DNA from: Cryptomeria japonica
Lineage: Eukaryota > Streptophyta > Pinopsida > Cupressales > Cupressaceae
DNA: 64,000 bases
NCBI RefSeq assembly: GCF_030272615.1
Contig: NC_081414.1
Coordinates: forward strand, 311,228,164-311,292,163
Direction of reading: 5' to 3'
Shown here: positions 23,538 through 36,300 of the stretch, piece by piece
How positions within the stretch are numbered: position 1 is the stretch's first letter
Layout of the letters: each line of letters opens with the position of its first letter
Notes under the pieces: model-generated
What the model was told of the DNA's origin: nothing
The model's input: the letters and a program-made list of their open reading frames with translations, nothing else
Database searches by the model: none
Position numbers and translations under genes: made by a program

Positions 23538-24633
23538 GATAAATCAAATTTGCTGATAGAAGAAATAGATAGCATCAACATGGGCACCGAAGTCATTCCG
23601 AAAAATGTGCTCATTTCCAAATCCCTCACAGAAATAGAGAAACAAGACTTCATCAACTTCCTTACAGAGGTAAAAATCAATTTTGCATGGTCCTATTCCA
23701 ATATGTCAGGGTTAGATCCTGCCTTGGTGGTTCACAATCTCGCCATCCGCCCAGACGCAAAACCTGTAAAACAAAAATTGCACAAAATGCACCCACATAT
23801 TGCACTCTTGGTCAAGGCGGAACTCCAAAAGATGTTAGACACAGAATTTATCAAACCAATAGATTATGCTGAATGGGTCTCCAACATTGTACCTTTCAGA
23901 AAACCTATTGGGGGCATCCGCATCTGCATAGATTTCTGAGAGCTAAATATGGCTTGTCCTAAAGACGATTTACCGCTCCTAAACATAGATATGATTGTGG
24001 ACCTTACAGCAGGACATGAGATGTTGTCGCTTATGGATGGATTCTCTGGATACAACCAAATTAGGATTGTAGACAAGGATCAGCATAAAACTGCATTCAC
24101 AACACCATGGGGGACTTTCTGTTATCGGGTCATGCCTTTTGGTCTCAAAAATGCTAGAGCTACATACCAACATGCAATGACAACAATTTTTCATGACCTC
24201 TTACACAAAATTATGGAGGACTATGTGGATGATCTGCTAGGCAAATCTAAGACAAGAAAAGAACACATCCCCATTCTAAAGTAGATCTTTGAAAGATTAG
24301 AAAAATATAAACTACGGTTGAATCCAAAAAAGTGTGTGTTTGGAGTCACATCGGGAAAACTATTAGGATTCATTGTTTCCTGCAGAGGCATCAAGGTCGA
24401 TCCTGCAAAAGTAAAAGCTATCATGGAAATGCCTCCACCAAAAACTCTCAAACAACTGCGCAGTCTCCAGGGAAAACTCCAGTCTATCAGACATTTCATT
24501 TCACAACTAGCAGATAAGTGCCATCCATTTACACACCTCCTGCGCAAGGACACAAAATTCAAATGGGACTGCTTATGCCAAAAGGCCTTTGAGAAACTAA
24601 AAGAATATCTAGCATCACCTCCAATATTGATGC
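23538..24633 (+). pseudogene. Gypsy B: reverse transcriptase
   Basis: Same frame. Blocks are INFAWSYSNMSGLDPALV near 23675, CPKDDLPLLNI near 23955, LMDGFSGYNQIRI near 24030, MPFGLKNARATYQ near 24133 and the catalytic YVDD at 24222-24233. The connection domain has LNPKKCVFGVTSGKLLGF near 24320 and ADKCHPFTHLLRK near 24510. Stops are at 23937-23939 and 24282-24284. Catalytic aspartates are intact. Confidence 0.92.
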
Positions 24634-25430
24634 CTCCTGCTCCTAAAAAACCCCTTATTTTGTATATATGCGCTACTGCAGTGGCGTTCTGGGCATTATT
24701 GGCATAGACAGATGATCAAGGGAAAGAAAATGTCGTTTACTACATCAGTCGTACACTGGTAGGGTATGAACTCAATTATAACCCCATTGAAAGAGCATGC
24801 TTGACATTGGTGTTTAGCACACAAAAAATCTGACACTATATGCTAAACAACAAAACAAAACTAATTGCTAAAATCGATCCACTTAAATATCTCTTGTCCA
24901 AAGCTACTCTCACTGGCCGAATGGCTAAATGGGTCATGCTCTTAAGTGAGTTTGACATTGAATATGTGGACAGAAAATCAATCAAGGGACAACTCATTGC
25001 AGATTAGTTGGCTGAAGCTCCACTTCCAGGTGACCATCCTCTTCTCACAGAATTACCAGATGAGTTCATTATGACTCTTACCACATCCTCCACATGGCAA
25101 TTGTATTTTGATGGCTCCTACACTCAAAATGGATCGGGGGCAGGAATATTATTGGTCACACCTCAAGGAGATGGCATCCCAAAATCATACAAGATAGCCT
25201 TTGCATGTACCAACAACATTGCAGAATACGAGGCCCTCATCACAGGTTTACGCTTGGCTATCCCCTGGAAAATAAAGGAATTACAAGTCTATGGCGATTC
25301 CCAGCTCGTCATAAAACAAGTCAATGATGAATACCAGACAAAAGATGATAAACTCCTTCCTTATCGTACCATGGTTGAAGATCTTAAGCAACATTTCACG
25401 GCAATCAAGTTTGATCAAATCCCATGAACA
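24634..25430 (+). pseudogene. Gypsy B: RNase H and second (aRNH-type) RNase H
   Basis: The first RNase H runs from about 24640 to 25000 (ILYICATAVAFWALLA, YYISRTLVGYELNYNPIERA), with stops at 24705-24707, 24831-24833 and 25005-25007. The second RNase H is at about 25090-25430 (LYFDGSYTQNGSGAGI, NIAEYEALITG, VYGDSQLVI). It has the D, E, D residues and ends at a TGA (25425-25427) before NRAANAMA; the usual final Asp there is Asn. Several stops fit CAG to TAG or CGA to TGA changes. The tandem RNase H arrangement places B in the Tat clade. Confidence 0.88.
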
Positions 25431-26846
25431 AACAATAGGGCTGCAAATGCAATGGCCACCATTGGCTCCCTCCTTCAAATGCCAGCACACAGTCAGAAGT
25501 GTGAGTTCTTGGTCAAGCAATTGTTTATACCGGCATATGACCTACCAGAGTCTGAAATGGTGTGTGTTCTCGTTGGTCCCGAGTCCCCTTGGTACCAAGA
25601 AACCTTTGCTTTCCTCAAAGATAACACCATTCCCCCACACCTCACCAAAACCCAACAACAAACCTTCATCCGCCGATGTGCCCGTTACACCATCCTTGTA
25701 GACACCTTGTTTAGAAGGCATTTTGATGGCTCCCTCCTAAGGTGTTTAGATAAACAAGAAGCAGAATGGGAATTACGTGAAGTACACGAGGGTATCTGTG
25801 GGGCACACTCAAGTGGACTCACATTGGCTAAAAAACTTTTGAGAACAGGATACTATTGGCCTAAAATGGAAGAAGATACATACAACTATGTGAAGAAATG
25901 CATCCCTTGCTAGCAGCATGGTGACAAGATTCATGCATCATCACAAGAATTGCAGTCATTCATTACACCATGGCCCTTCTCGCATTGGGGGATCGATCTC
26001 ATTGGGAAAATCCACCCTTCATCTTCCAATGGACATAAATTCATTATCACTGCCACTGAATACTTCACCAAGTGGGTAGAGGCTATCCCTCTTACTTTCA
26101 CCACCGGCAAGCAAATATACAAGTTCATCCTGAACTACCTAATATGCCGATATGGCATCCCAAAATTTATCATCACAGATAATGGTAAACAATTTAAAAA
26201 CCAGGATGTCAAAGAACTCTACCAAAAATTCAACATCCAGCACCGCTTCTCCACTCCATATTACCCCCAAGGTAATGGCCAAGCTGAGGCTTCTAATAAA
26301 ACCCTAATAAAAATCCTCAAAAAGACAGTCAATGAAGCGGGCCGTGATTGGCACCTCCAAATCCATCCTGCATTGTGGGCCTACCGCACCTCCATCCGCA
26401 CCCCCATAGGTGCCACTCCTTATTCCCTAGTATTTGGTTCTGAAGCCATCCTTCACATTGAGATCGAGATCCCCTCTCTAAGGGTGTCGCTGCAAAACAT
26501 CCTACCAGAGGAAGAATACAAAATTGCCCGCTTACAAGAGCTAGAATTATTAGATGAAGGGCGCCTCAAGGCCTTGAATCATCTTCGGGTATATCAAAAC
26601 TGTCTGCGCATGAGTTATCATAAAAAAGTCAAAACCCAAGAATTCCAAGTTGATGATCTTGTCCTCATGGAGAATCAAAAAAATCTACAAGAAAGAGAAA
26701 AGAAAGGCAAGTTCGAGACTAATTGGCTTGGACCATATGTAATCACAACGAAATATGGATCAGGAGCTTATCAGTTGGCTACTCCTGAAGGTGATCCTAT
26801 GGATGATCCAATGAATATCATGCACCTCAAAAGATTTTATGCTTAG
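25431..26846 (+). pseudogene. Gypsy B: integrase, catalytic residues intact
   Basis: Same frame. The zinc domain is at about 25785-25915 (HEGICGAHSSG, then CIPC), with a TAG at 25911-25913 right after it. The core from 25950 has GIDLIGKIHP (D), FIITDNGKQF (D) and GNGQAEASNKT (E), so all three catalytic residues are present. The GPF/Y module NWLGPYVI lies near 26725. The natural stop is at 26844-26846. The stretch from 25914 to the end is open. Compared with A, this integrase core is the best preserved in the window. Confidence 0.93.
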
Positions 26847-28070
26847 TCCTCGGAAAGTCTTAAATTGTCAAATTAATAAAAATAAAAAAATGAGAAAAAG
26901 ATCCTGAAAAAAAAAATCATCACTTTGGTGAAAAACCTGGCAAACAGGCGCCTTATGACACAAATTTTTTATTTAAAAAAATAGAAAAAGAAAGAAAACC
27001 AATTCATCCATTAGTGAAAACCACTTGGTGGCGCTATGGACAAGTACCTTGGTGAAAACCTATGTGCAGGCGCTAAGGTAAATAACTGGACCCACTGTCT
27101 ATCATGTCAATACTACAAATCATCCGCCATCCAGCCTATCCATGCGCAACATTCCTTCTTTTCTGCCTCCCAATAAAACATGTGTATGATGATGAGTCTT
27201 CACCTGAGTCATGAACAAGGAATGTCCCATTGAAACTGAGCTTTTATGCCTTTGTGTAAGCTTCAAGAAGTGTTGAGAAACAATCCCAAGTCCACAGGTC
27301 ACTCTCCAAAACTATTAAATCGCTTGCCTAATCCAAAAGCCCACTTTTCCCTAAGGATGACTCCTTCCCTCACCTGGCAACCTAATCCTCCATCCTAGTT
27401 CTACTCTTGGCAAGAGGTATCATTTGGTAACAAGGAAGAGACTTGTTAGATTTTGTTAGATCTTTTCATATAGACTTGCATCTTTTGCCCTACGACTGCC
27501 ACTATTTACAACTGCTTGGATTCTTTCATATCTAGGTACGTTATGATAGGCGCATACTGGGGCATATTTCATAGTATGGCATGTTTTGGATCCTTCTTGT
27601 ATAAATCGGCAACCTGGTACTAGTGTTTATCAACACTTACCTTCTCGTGTACAAGAGGTATCGGTGTGTTTGAGGGTTTCCTTGCACGAACCCACAACTT
27701 TGTATTAGTGTTTCTTAACACTTGCATTATTGTGTGCGAGAAATTCCCATTTGTCTACAGAGTCAGTCCACGCCCTGGGTTTCTCATGGCATCCTGATTT
27801 CTATAATCAGTGGTGCAAGTCACTTAGGGCAACATCAAACTAGGTTGGCTCTCCATATTTGTTGTGCACAAAATCTCACCATCATTCCATCAAAACCTTA
27901 AACTCAATAATCCCATGGAGTTCTCAATTGCCCCCATTTTCCTTCGCGGTCTCGTATCTCGTATTCTTCTTTCCAAATACCTCACGACCGCTTCATATTT
28001 ATTCCTCATTTAACTCTTCCACCCTAATTTTTCTTCCTCTATTTCTTCCTCACATAATCAATTTTGATTC
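26847..28070 (+). other. Gypsy B: 3' untranslated region
   Basis: No ORF is supported. Near 26926-27090 it repeats the post-integrase block of A (GGTGAAAAACCTGGCAAACA, GTGAAAACCACTTGGTGGCG). The hairpin CCAC-TTG-GTGG is at 27021-27031. The PMD ORF found here in A and D is absent. Confidence 0.7.
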
Positions 28071-28077
28071 TGATTCA

Positions 28078-28610
28078 TGTCTTATATAGGATGTATCCTT
28101 CCTAAAACCAGACGCTCTGATCATGTCTTATACAGGATGAATCCTTCCTGAAACCAGACATTGTGATCGATCATGTCTTATACAGGATGAATCCTTCCTA
28201 AAACCAGACGTTGTGATCGATCATGTCTTATACAGGATGTATCCTTCCTGAAACCAGACGCTCTGATCATGTCTTATACAGGATGAATCCTTCCTGAATC
28301 CAGGTGTTGTGATCAATCATGTCTTATACAGGATGAATCCTTCCTGAAACCAGACGTTGTGATCGATCATGTCTTATATAGGATGAATCCTTCCTGAAAC
28401 TAGATGTTGTGATCAATCATGTCTTATACATTATGAATCCTTCCTGAAACTAGACGTTGTGATCGATCATGTCTTATACAGGATGAATCCTTCCTGAAAC
28501 CAGATGTTGTGATCAATTATGTCTTATACAGGATGAATCCTTCCTAAAACCAGACGCTTTGATCATTTTTGTCTTATACAGGATGAATCCTTCCTGAAAC
28601 TAGAATGAAT
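28078..28610 (+). repeat. Gypsy B: 11-unit tandem array, 50/46-bp units
   Basis: Units start TGTCTTATACAGGATGAATC at 28078, 28124, 28174, 28224, 28270, 28320, 28370, 28420, 28470, 28520 and 28570. Spacing is 50 bases except twice 46, where one GATC of the GATCGATCA joint is missing. Located just before the PPT region. Confidence 0.95.
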
Positions 28611-28802
28611 CTAGATCTTATCAATCAAATCTATCAGGAAATCAATCTTGCAAAAATCCAAAGATCAATTACCTCAATTGATCTCCCGAGAGGGCATCAC
28701 CATACCGTAATCTATCAATCAAGAGCTGGGGCATCCTATCAAACCAATATCAGCACCAAAACAAGATTATTCTTTGAATCTATGTGTCATCACACCTCAC
28801 TT

Positions 28803-28817
28803 CAAAGAGGGGTAAAA
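28803..28817 (+). other. Gypsy B: polypurine tract
   Basis: CAAAGAGGGGTAAAA directly before the 3' LTR; differs by one base from the tract of A and C. Confidence 0.92.
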
Positions 28818-29917
28818 TGTAGACACTTAAAAATAATTATTTTAATTAATTTTAATTCCTCACATAATTAATTAATTAATTATGTTAATTCAAATTCTCC
28901 TCAATATTAATTAAATATAATTAATATTGTCACTATAGCATGTGGTTGATTTATTTAATAAATCAATCCCTTTCTTTATTCTTCTAAAAAATCAAATCCT
29001 CACAAATCTTCCTCTTAGCTAATTAATTTCAATTAATTAGTTAACCTACATGATTCCAACAAATCATCTTCTTAATTCATCAGTAACCTATTAAATTCTT
29101 CTAGACACTCCCTAAACTCACTTAACATTATTCTTCTAATTTTTTTATTCCCTCCACTCATTCTCTCTCCTAGTCAAATTATCCTAATCCCACCTAAAAT
29201 TTCCTCTAATCCCTCTCTTAATGAATTGTTAATGGCTAATCAACATGATTAGCCACAAAATCAACTCCTTGCTTTTAAATACTCTTTTCCTAGGTGAATG
29301 TAAGATTTTTGAAATCTCACATTCCTCCAAGTATCCCCTCTCCCAAGTAATTTTTAATTCTTTTTTATTCCTCCAATCCCCATGATATCCCTTTTTGGAG
29401 AATTTTTAATTCCTCCAATGCACCTTGTGGAGTGTGGAGATACGAAATGCCTTTAAGGCATATTTCTTGGTCTCCACACCCTCTCTTGGACCTTGTGTGA
29501 GCTCACAAGTAAATCCTAGCCTTTCATCTCAAATCCATCCTAGCCATCTGTTTTTCTCTCCTCTTCCTATAAATAAAGGGCTCCATCCCTTCATTCAAAG
29601 ACATCTCGAAATCCAGTAAGCTTATGCTGCCCTTTTGAGCCCAGGAAATCATCTTGGCAACTTGATCATCTCATCCTTATCATTTTTCAAATCCATTCCA
29701 TTTGTGCACAACATTGGAGAGTCATCCACATCCAGCAATCAAAGAAGCACATCAAGTGGAGCATTATCAAGGGGCGCCTTCACTTCATCAAGCTCAATCC
29801 GAAGGAGAAGGTAAAATAGCAAGGTGAAATGGTCTTTTCATGATATTTTAGCATCTTGCATGTTTATTTCATTATGATTTTGATCATTTGACCTTCTAAT
29901 CTGTTTTCCCCTCTTCA
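28818..29917 (+). repeat. Gypsy B: 3' LTR
   Basis: Begins TGTAGACACTT and ends CCCCTCTTCA. Contains the 14-base insertion with GGGGCGCC near 29770 that is absent from the 5' LTR. TATAAATA is at 29568-29575. Confidence 0.95.
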
Positions 29918-29922
29918 ATTAT
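29918..29922. repeat. Target site duplication of Gypsy B, right copy (ATTAT)
   Basis: Matches 15853-15857. Confidence 0.9.
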
Positions 29923-31515
29923 TTTCTGATAATTAATTATATATATATAACCAACCAAAAATAAATATATAAATTAAGTGGAATAATGAACAAATATGAT
30001 ATCTTCAACATACTTTACCTATATTCCTCTAAAGATAGGTATGCTAGTTTTTAAGTGAGTTTTACATGATAAGTTTTTGGAAGTTTTAGATGTATGTAAG
30101 ACCTCTATAAAATGATTTTATTGCAATTCATGTCGACACACTTATTAAACTCAAAGAATGAAAATTGAAAACCTCGTCAATTATTTTATTCATCTATTTA
30201 TTTTAAACTAGCATACCTATATTTATTTATTTTTAAATTATGTAATATACATCAAGAGATATTAAATTTTAAAATATCTAATATTCATAAATAAAAATAA
30301 ATTGGGATTAGTTATTGAATATAAATCTAGAAGTTACTTGATATAAAAATAATTTAAACCTAAATTAAAAAAAAAAAATTAAATTTTGAAGTTAATTACA
30401 AAGACTAAATAATTTTTTTTTTTATCACACTTTACCCTAAACTATTATTTCCATAATAAAATTTAAAAAATGATTTTTTTTTGTGAGATATACAAATGAA
30501 ATGTGTTAGTTTAAATCTTTTTTACTAAATTGGTGGATAAATTCATAGTCTTACAAACATACATGACAGTCATACCATATGGTTTTGGGAAAATATATAT
30601 ATTTACTTCCTTTTTAGAGTAAAGCTTATAGTTGTAAATACAACTTGATAGATTAAATAAAAGTAATTAATGCATTTAGGATGAATTTAGTCTTTATTCT
30701 AATATCTTTAATAAAGGTTATCTTCATTTATGGAGAAATTTATTAAAAAAAAATCTAAGAATTTTGGAATAAAAAAATTAAGCATTTAAAGAGAGAAAAT
30801 TGATAGTTTCTATTTATAACCCTAAACCAAAATGACTTCTTTAAAGCTTTATCAATTGGCTAATGGGTAAATTTGTCTTTTCCATTAGAAACATTTCTAA
30901 ATTTTAAATAGAAAGTTGCATTTCCAATTACAACTCTAAATGATCCCTTCTAAATAGAAATTTGACATTTTGATTGAAAATAGAAATTGACATTTAGAAA
31001 CATAGCATTTGAAAAAATTCCTAAATTAAATTGCATTGTTGGAAACATCCCTAAATTGAAAATAAAAAGTTACATTTTCAATTACAGCTATATAAAAGTT
31101 TTCTTCTAAATAGAAATTGACATTTCTATTCAAAACAAAAATTAAGGAGAGGATTTTTTTATCCACCATCAAATATGAACAGGGATTGGAATATGTTAGT
31201 GTATCCAATATGGATACAATTCTATGATGTTATTAATTAAAAAACTAATAAAGACAAAATCAAATAACATTAAAATCTTTAGACTAGTGTAAGGATATGT
31301 TTTAAAAATATAAAACATGCCATTCTTTTGAGCATAATCATTCACATAATTAATTGTAAAAGAAATGTTTACTAAAACTATTAAATTTAAAGAGCAATCA
31401 AGAAAAAATGACTTGCTTTCAACTTAAATATAAAAATATTTTATAAAATATGCATTAAATATGTACATGAAATATGAAATGATCATCAGTGTACTTAACT
31501 ACTTCTCAATAGGAT
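29923..31515. other. AT-rich interval, no gene seen
   Basis: About 1.6 kb with stops in all frames. The one structure seen is a perfect 15-base inverted repeat: TAGGTATGCTAGTTT at 30036-30050 and its complement at 30205-30219. A related phrase occurs near 57040. Confidence 0.6.
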
Positions 31516-31520
31516 CAATT
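31516..31520. repeat. Target site duplication of Copia F, left copy (CAATT)
   Basis: CAATT before the 5' LTR matches CAATT at 38748-38752 after the 3' LTR. Confidence 0.85.
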
Positions 31521-32910
31521 TGTCGGAGATTTGGACGTATTCTGCAAATATGTGCTTGAATGATATCTGAGAGATGTGTTGCCATTGATGTCAACATATT
31601 TCTCTGTTTGTGACAGTGATGCAATAAAGTTCAGTGAGTTGATTTGTTCAGCGTAGTCAACATGATGATGATCAGAGTTTGTGGATTAAAGGGTTTGTAG
31701 AGGATTGTTTATAGTTGATTCAGTGCAATTTTTAGAGGTATGCATGAAGATTTGAGGAAGTTATAGATATCTGTGTTGTGACTTATTTTTTTGTTGTTCA
31801 GTGATGATAGAGTGTCATTATATTGATCTGCATTGCTTCACATTGTAATATCTTGATCTGTGGATTTGGAGATATGTTTAGCACGTTGATGTATATCTTC
31901 AATTTAGGTGGTTTGTGGTTTGGAGCTCCACGAGTTATTTTTCAAGGTTGACAGTCATTTCAGTTAGTGTTCTTGAAGTTTGGTATGATGGTGTCGGTGA
32001 CTCTAGTAATTTGTGTTGATGCAGATGTTGTGGTGGTAATTCATGATGCTTGTGGATGTTTCTGGATCATATGTGTTTTGTGTTAGTGGTCCGTACTGAT
32101 CGTTGTGCACATAATTGATGGTTTTCTCCGGTAAGTTAGTGTTCTTCATGTTTTTGCCGACTAGATGCTTGTAGTGTGTTGTAGATATTTGAGGCGTAAT
32201 TCTTGGGGGTGTAGCATGTTCAAGGTGATGATTTGGGTCCATGCTATGTCTTAGCCGACATTGTTTTGATCTGCATGTGATAATTTGTATCTGATCAACA
32301 ACTATATCATTGCAATTATTTTATGTGTGTTGAGCCAACCTTGTTTATCTTTTCAATGTTGATGTCATGTATAAATAAATGTAATATCTTTGTAATTGAG
32401 TGTGTTGTGAATGAGAAGAAGTGTATATGTGCAAATAATGTATTAATCTTTCAGAAGCTGAGAAAAAGTGTGAAGAAGAAGAAAGTTGTTATGTGCTTAA
32501 CCGGAACTGTAACAAGGCATTAAGGAGATGCTATTTTCTAGTTCGTTACCTTTCGAATGTGATCTGGATCTATTTGTAAGCAATGACTCTTCCCTGAGTT
32601 GTAGCCCTAGTTATTTTTTAGCAATGAGCTCTAGGAAGTGTGCCTAAATGCATGTGCATTCCCCATTGTAATATGTTTATACTTCTAATAGAGTATAATC
32701 TTATTGTGGGTGTATTCCCACCATGGTTTTTCCCTTGACCGGGTTTTCCACATCAAAAATATTGGTGTTATGTGTGTTAATGTTATGTTGTTGATTTATG
32801 CTTTCATGCTTAATTATCAGATCTGAGAATAAGTTTAAGTTGTATGAGTTTTTGAGACAACTGATTCACCCCCCTCTCAGTTCTCTACCTGGAATCATAG
32901 ATTTTCATCA
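31521..32910 (+). repeat. Copia F: 5' LTR
   Basis: Starts TGTCGGAGATTTGG and ends ATTTTCATCA. TATAAATAAA at 32370-32379 is a likely promoter. Near the end are CCCACCATGGTTTTTCCCTT and the phrase CTGATTCACCCCCCTCTCAG. Confidence 0.9.
32370..32379 (+). promoter_or_regulatory. TATA-like element in the Copia F LTR
   Basis: TATAAATAAA; the same in the 3' LTR at 38205-38214. Confidence 0.45.
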
Positions 32911-32912
32911 AT

Positions 32913-32927
32913 TGGTATCAAAGAACG
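32913..32927 (+). other. Copia F: primer binding site
   Basis: TGGTATCAAAGAACG, two bases after the LTR end. It resembles the initiator-methionine tRNA site of plant Copia elements (TGGTATCAGAGC), with changes. Confidence 0.8.
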
Positions 32928-32965
32928 TTCTTCCAGAGAATCTTAACTGCTTGAGGTGATCTGAG

Positions 32966-34030
32966 ATGACTACTTACAAGAAGGACAGTCTGAGATTTAA
33001 TGGTACTAACTACTCTCTTTGGAAGAGATGCATGGAGTTTCATCTAAGATGCATTGGCGAATCTTACTGAACTATTACTAAGAACAAGTATATTGTTCCT
33101 GGAAATGGACCTTCAACTCTGGATGAGATAAAGGAAGCTGAATGCAATATTAGGGCTAAGGAAGCATTGTTGGGTGCTCTGACAGATTCTGAGATGACAA
33201 ATGTTATGGATTGCAGACTGCTCATGAGATCTAGAAGAAGTTGGAAACCCTGTATGAAAGTGACAACTATGTGAAGATTGCTAAATTGTAGAGCCTAAAG
33301 GGAAAGTATGAGATATTGAGGATGGACGAAAATGAGAACATCACTTCTTTTGTGCATAAGGTGAATGAACTTGTGTGCAATTTTAGATGTGCTAGTGGAA
33401 AGTTGGAAGAATCAAATATTGTTGCTAAAGTGCTTAAATATTTACCTGCATCCTACAAACACAAAGTTTTTGCTATTGAGGAGATCTAGACCGTGACAGA
33501 TGTAACCAGGGACATGTTTATTGGTAAGCTTTCAACCTTTGAGTTGAGTGAGTTTGGTGATTCTCTTCCTAAGGTAGAATCTGCATTCAAAGCCATTGTT
33601 TCTGGAAAGGATAAGCAAAGATATGATCTGGGAGAAAGTTCTTCAAGGTGGATGTCTAGATATGAGAAGGAGAGGAAAGAAATTGAAGAAGAAGAGTGAG
33701 AGCTTGAGGAGCTTGAGGAGATTGAAGCACTTATTGCCAAGATATTACCAAAGGAGTCAGTAAGTATGAAGGAAAATTGCATCTTAAAAGTTTTTCTTGC
33801 AATAAGATAGGTCATTTTACCTCAAGGTGTCTGGAAAGAGATCCTAGAAAAACTTTCAAGCCTAAATATAAGAAGATATGTTATTATGTTGCTGATGAAG
33901 GTGTGTCAGATGAGAAATCAGATAAAGGAAATACAAGTGATAATGAATGGGTGTTTATTGCTATCAAGGAAGATGATCCAATGCCTATTGATTCTACTAG
34001 TTGCATGAATGTGGAAAGAGCTTTGGTTGC
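32966..34030 (+). pseudogene. Copia F: Gag
   Basis: Starts at ATG 32966 with LRFNGTNYSLWKRCMEFHL, the typical plant Copia Gag opening. A TGA lies about 100 bases in (near 33068), and a frameshift near 33210-33240 interrupts it. The central part (ENITSFVHKVNELVCNF near 33335) and the part after 33490 (VTRDMFIGKLSTFEL) are recognisable Gag. The zinc knuckle near 33790-33830 reads SFSCNKIGHFTSRC; the first Cys of CX2CX4HX4C is Ser. Broken by several stops and at least two frame changes. Confidence 0.8.
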
Positions 34031-34672
34031 ACATGTTGAAGAGAAATATTAATGGGTGATTGACAATGGATGCTCTCATCATATGACAGGTGATAAGAGT
34101 AAGTTTGTGAGCTTGGAGAAGTATGAAGGTGGAGTTGTAAAGTTTGGTGATGACAAAGCTGATATAATCCGTGGTAGAGGTTACATTTCTCTTGATGGTA
34201 AGCATGATATTGATGATGTCTTGTATGTAGAAGGACCAAAGCACAATATTTTGAGTATTAGAAAGATGGTTGACAAGGGATATGATCAGTTCAAGAATGG
34301 CAAGTATAGAATCTTGGGTAGCTCCAGAATTGAGATTGCATCGGGTATAAATACTAAAGGTAATATCTTTCACTTAAATGATGTCGGTAAAAGATGTTTG
34401 ATTGCTCAGGTCGATGAAAGTTGGTTGTGGCATAGAAGGATGTGTCATGTGAATTTTTATAACATTGTTAAGATAAGTTCTACTCAAGATGTGAGAGATC
34501 TTCCTAAGTTGATGAAACCTACTAACCCTATGTGCAAGAAATGTTAGTTAAGGAAACAAACCAAAAAAATTTCAAGAGTAAGAAGTATTTTTCAAATGGA
34601 TTATTGGATCTTGTGCATACTAATTTGTATGGACCTTCTAGAGTTAGAAGCTTGTAAGGAGATAGATATTTC
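34031..34672 (+). pseudogene. Copia F: protease and zinc domain of integrase
   Basis: A TAA near 34030 precedes WVIDNGCSHHMTGD; the usual D-S-G of plant Copia protease is D-N-G here. The flap and following region (GYISLDGKHDIDDVLYVEG, HNILSIRKMV) are typical. The integrase zinc domain follows (LWHRRMCHVNF near 34425, PMCKKC near 34530). A TAG near 34546 and a frame change lie before the integrase core. Confidence 0.82.
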
Positions 34673-35234
34673 ATGTTGTTGATTGATGACTATTCAAGGA
34701 TGATGTGGGTTACTTTCTTAAGGGATAAATTTGAAGCTTTAGAGAAGTTCAAAAATTTCAAATCTATGGTTGAGACTAAGACAAGATTGAAGATGAAGTG
34801 TTTGAGATCTGAAAGAGGTGGTGAATTCACTTCTGGTGAGTTTAATGCATTCTGTGAAGAACATGGGATAAGAAGACAATTGTCTGCTCCAAGAACCCCT
34901 CAACAAAATGGAGTTGTGGAAAAGAAGAACAGAACCATTTAAGAAGTTGTTAGGACAATGATGTTGCAAGGAAATGTTCTGCATGTCTATTGGAGAGAAG
35001 TTGTCTCTTAACCAGGTGCATATCAAAGGTGATATCGGTAAGACTCCTTATGAACTATGGTTTGGTCATGCTCCTACTGTTAAATATTTCAAAAAAATTG
35101 GAAGTAAATGTTATATCAAAAGGGATGAAGATCTAGGGAAGTTTGATGCTAGATGTGATGAAGGAATATTTCTTGGTTATTCTACTAAAAGCAAGACCTA
35201 TTGGTTTATAATAGAGATTGAGGAAGATAGTTGA
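34600..35234 (+). pseudogene. Copia F: integrase core
   Basis: The first catalytic region reads VHTNLYGPS near 34615, where plant Copia has D in place of N. The second reads LRSERGGEFTS near 34802, with E in place of D. The third is intact (QQNGVVEKKNRT near 34905). TAA near 34940 and a frameshift near 34960 break the C-terminal half (TPYELWFGHAPTVKYF near 35043). With two of three catalytic residues changed, this enzyme is dead. Confidence 0.85.
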
Positions 35235-36300
35235 GAGTGAAAATGTCAGGGTAGATGAAAGAAATGAGAGACAATATAGATCTTGCAGATATGATTCAGA
35301 TGATAAAAATGACAGTGCAAACAAAGGGAAACAACTTCAAAGTCAAAATCAAGTTCAGATCATTTCGCTGAATCCAGAGAATCAAGGAGAAGGAACTAGT
35401 GCAAATGTTGAAGAAAGAACTCAAGAGTCTGAAAATCAAGAAAATCGTAAGACTCCCAGGTATGTAAGATTAAATCATTCTGAAAATCAGATCATAGGAG
35501 ATAGAAATAAAGGTGTTCAGACTACAAGAAGAATCACAGAATATCAAGTTGAGTATTGTTTGATTTCAAAGATTGAACCTAAAGATGTGAATGAAGCATG
35601 TAAAGACAAACATTGGATAAGAGCAATGGAAAAAGAATTGATGCATATTGAAAAGAACAATACATGGATTCTTGTTCCCAGACCTAAGAACATAAATGTA
35701 ATTGGAACTAAATGGGTCTTCTAGAGTAAATTGAATGATCAAGGTGAAGTTATTTGGAACAAAGCAGGACTTGTTTGCAAAGGATATTCTCAAATGGAAG
35801 GAATTGATTTTGAAGAGACTTTTGCTCCGATGGAAAGGATTGAAGTTGTTAGATTGTTTCTTCCTTATGTTGCTTACAATAATTTCAAGGTCTATCAGAT
35901 GGATGTCAAGTCAACATTCCTAAATAAAGAATTGGAAGAAGAACTATACATAGAGAAACCAGATTGATTTCAACTGACTGATCAAGGAGATGTAGTTTTT
36001 TGGTTGAAGAAAGCATTGTATGGACTGAAGCAAGCGCCAAGAGCATGGTATGCTAGATTGGATAAGTATTTAATGAAGCTAGGATTTAATAAAGGTGTTG
36101 TTGATAGTAATTTGTACTTCAAGATTGATCATGATAACATTCTGATTGTTGAAGTCTTTGTTGATGATATTATTTTTGGAGGTAATGATAGTTTGTGAAA
36201 AGAGTTTGCTAATGAAATGCAAAATGAATTTGATATGTCTATGATTGGAGAGATGAAATTCTTTTTGGGTTTGCAAATTACTTAGATAGAAAAAGGAATC
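35218..36300 (+). pseudogene. Copia F: reverse transcriptase
   Basis: A charged linker (35240-35560) is followed by RT: HWIRAMEKELMHIEKNNTW near 35610, GTKWVF near 35704, LVCKGYSQMEGIDFEE near 35770, YQMDVKSTFLN near 35893, KALYGLKQAPRAWY near 36008, FVDDIIFGGND near 36160. Stops interrupt at about 35722, 35965, 36196 and 36282. The catalytic Asp pair is intact. Confidence 0.88.

Noticed and set aside
28078-28610. Regular 50-bp repeats that could suggest a CRISPR array
   Set aside because: There are no unique spacers, the units are contiguous, and it lies inside a plant retrotransposon.
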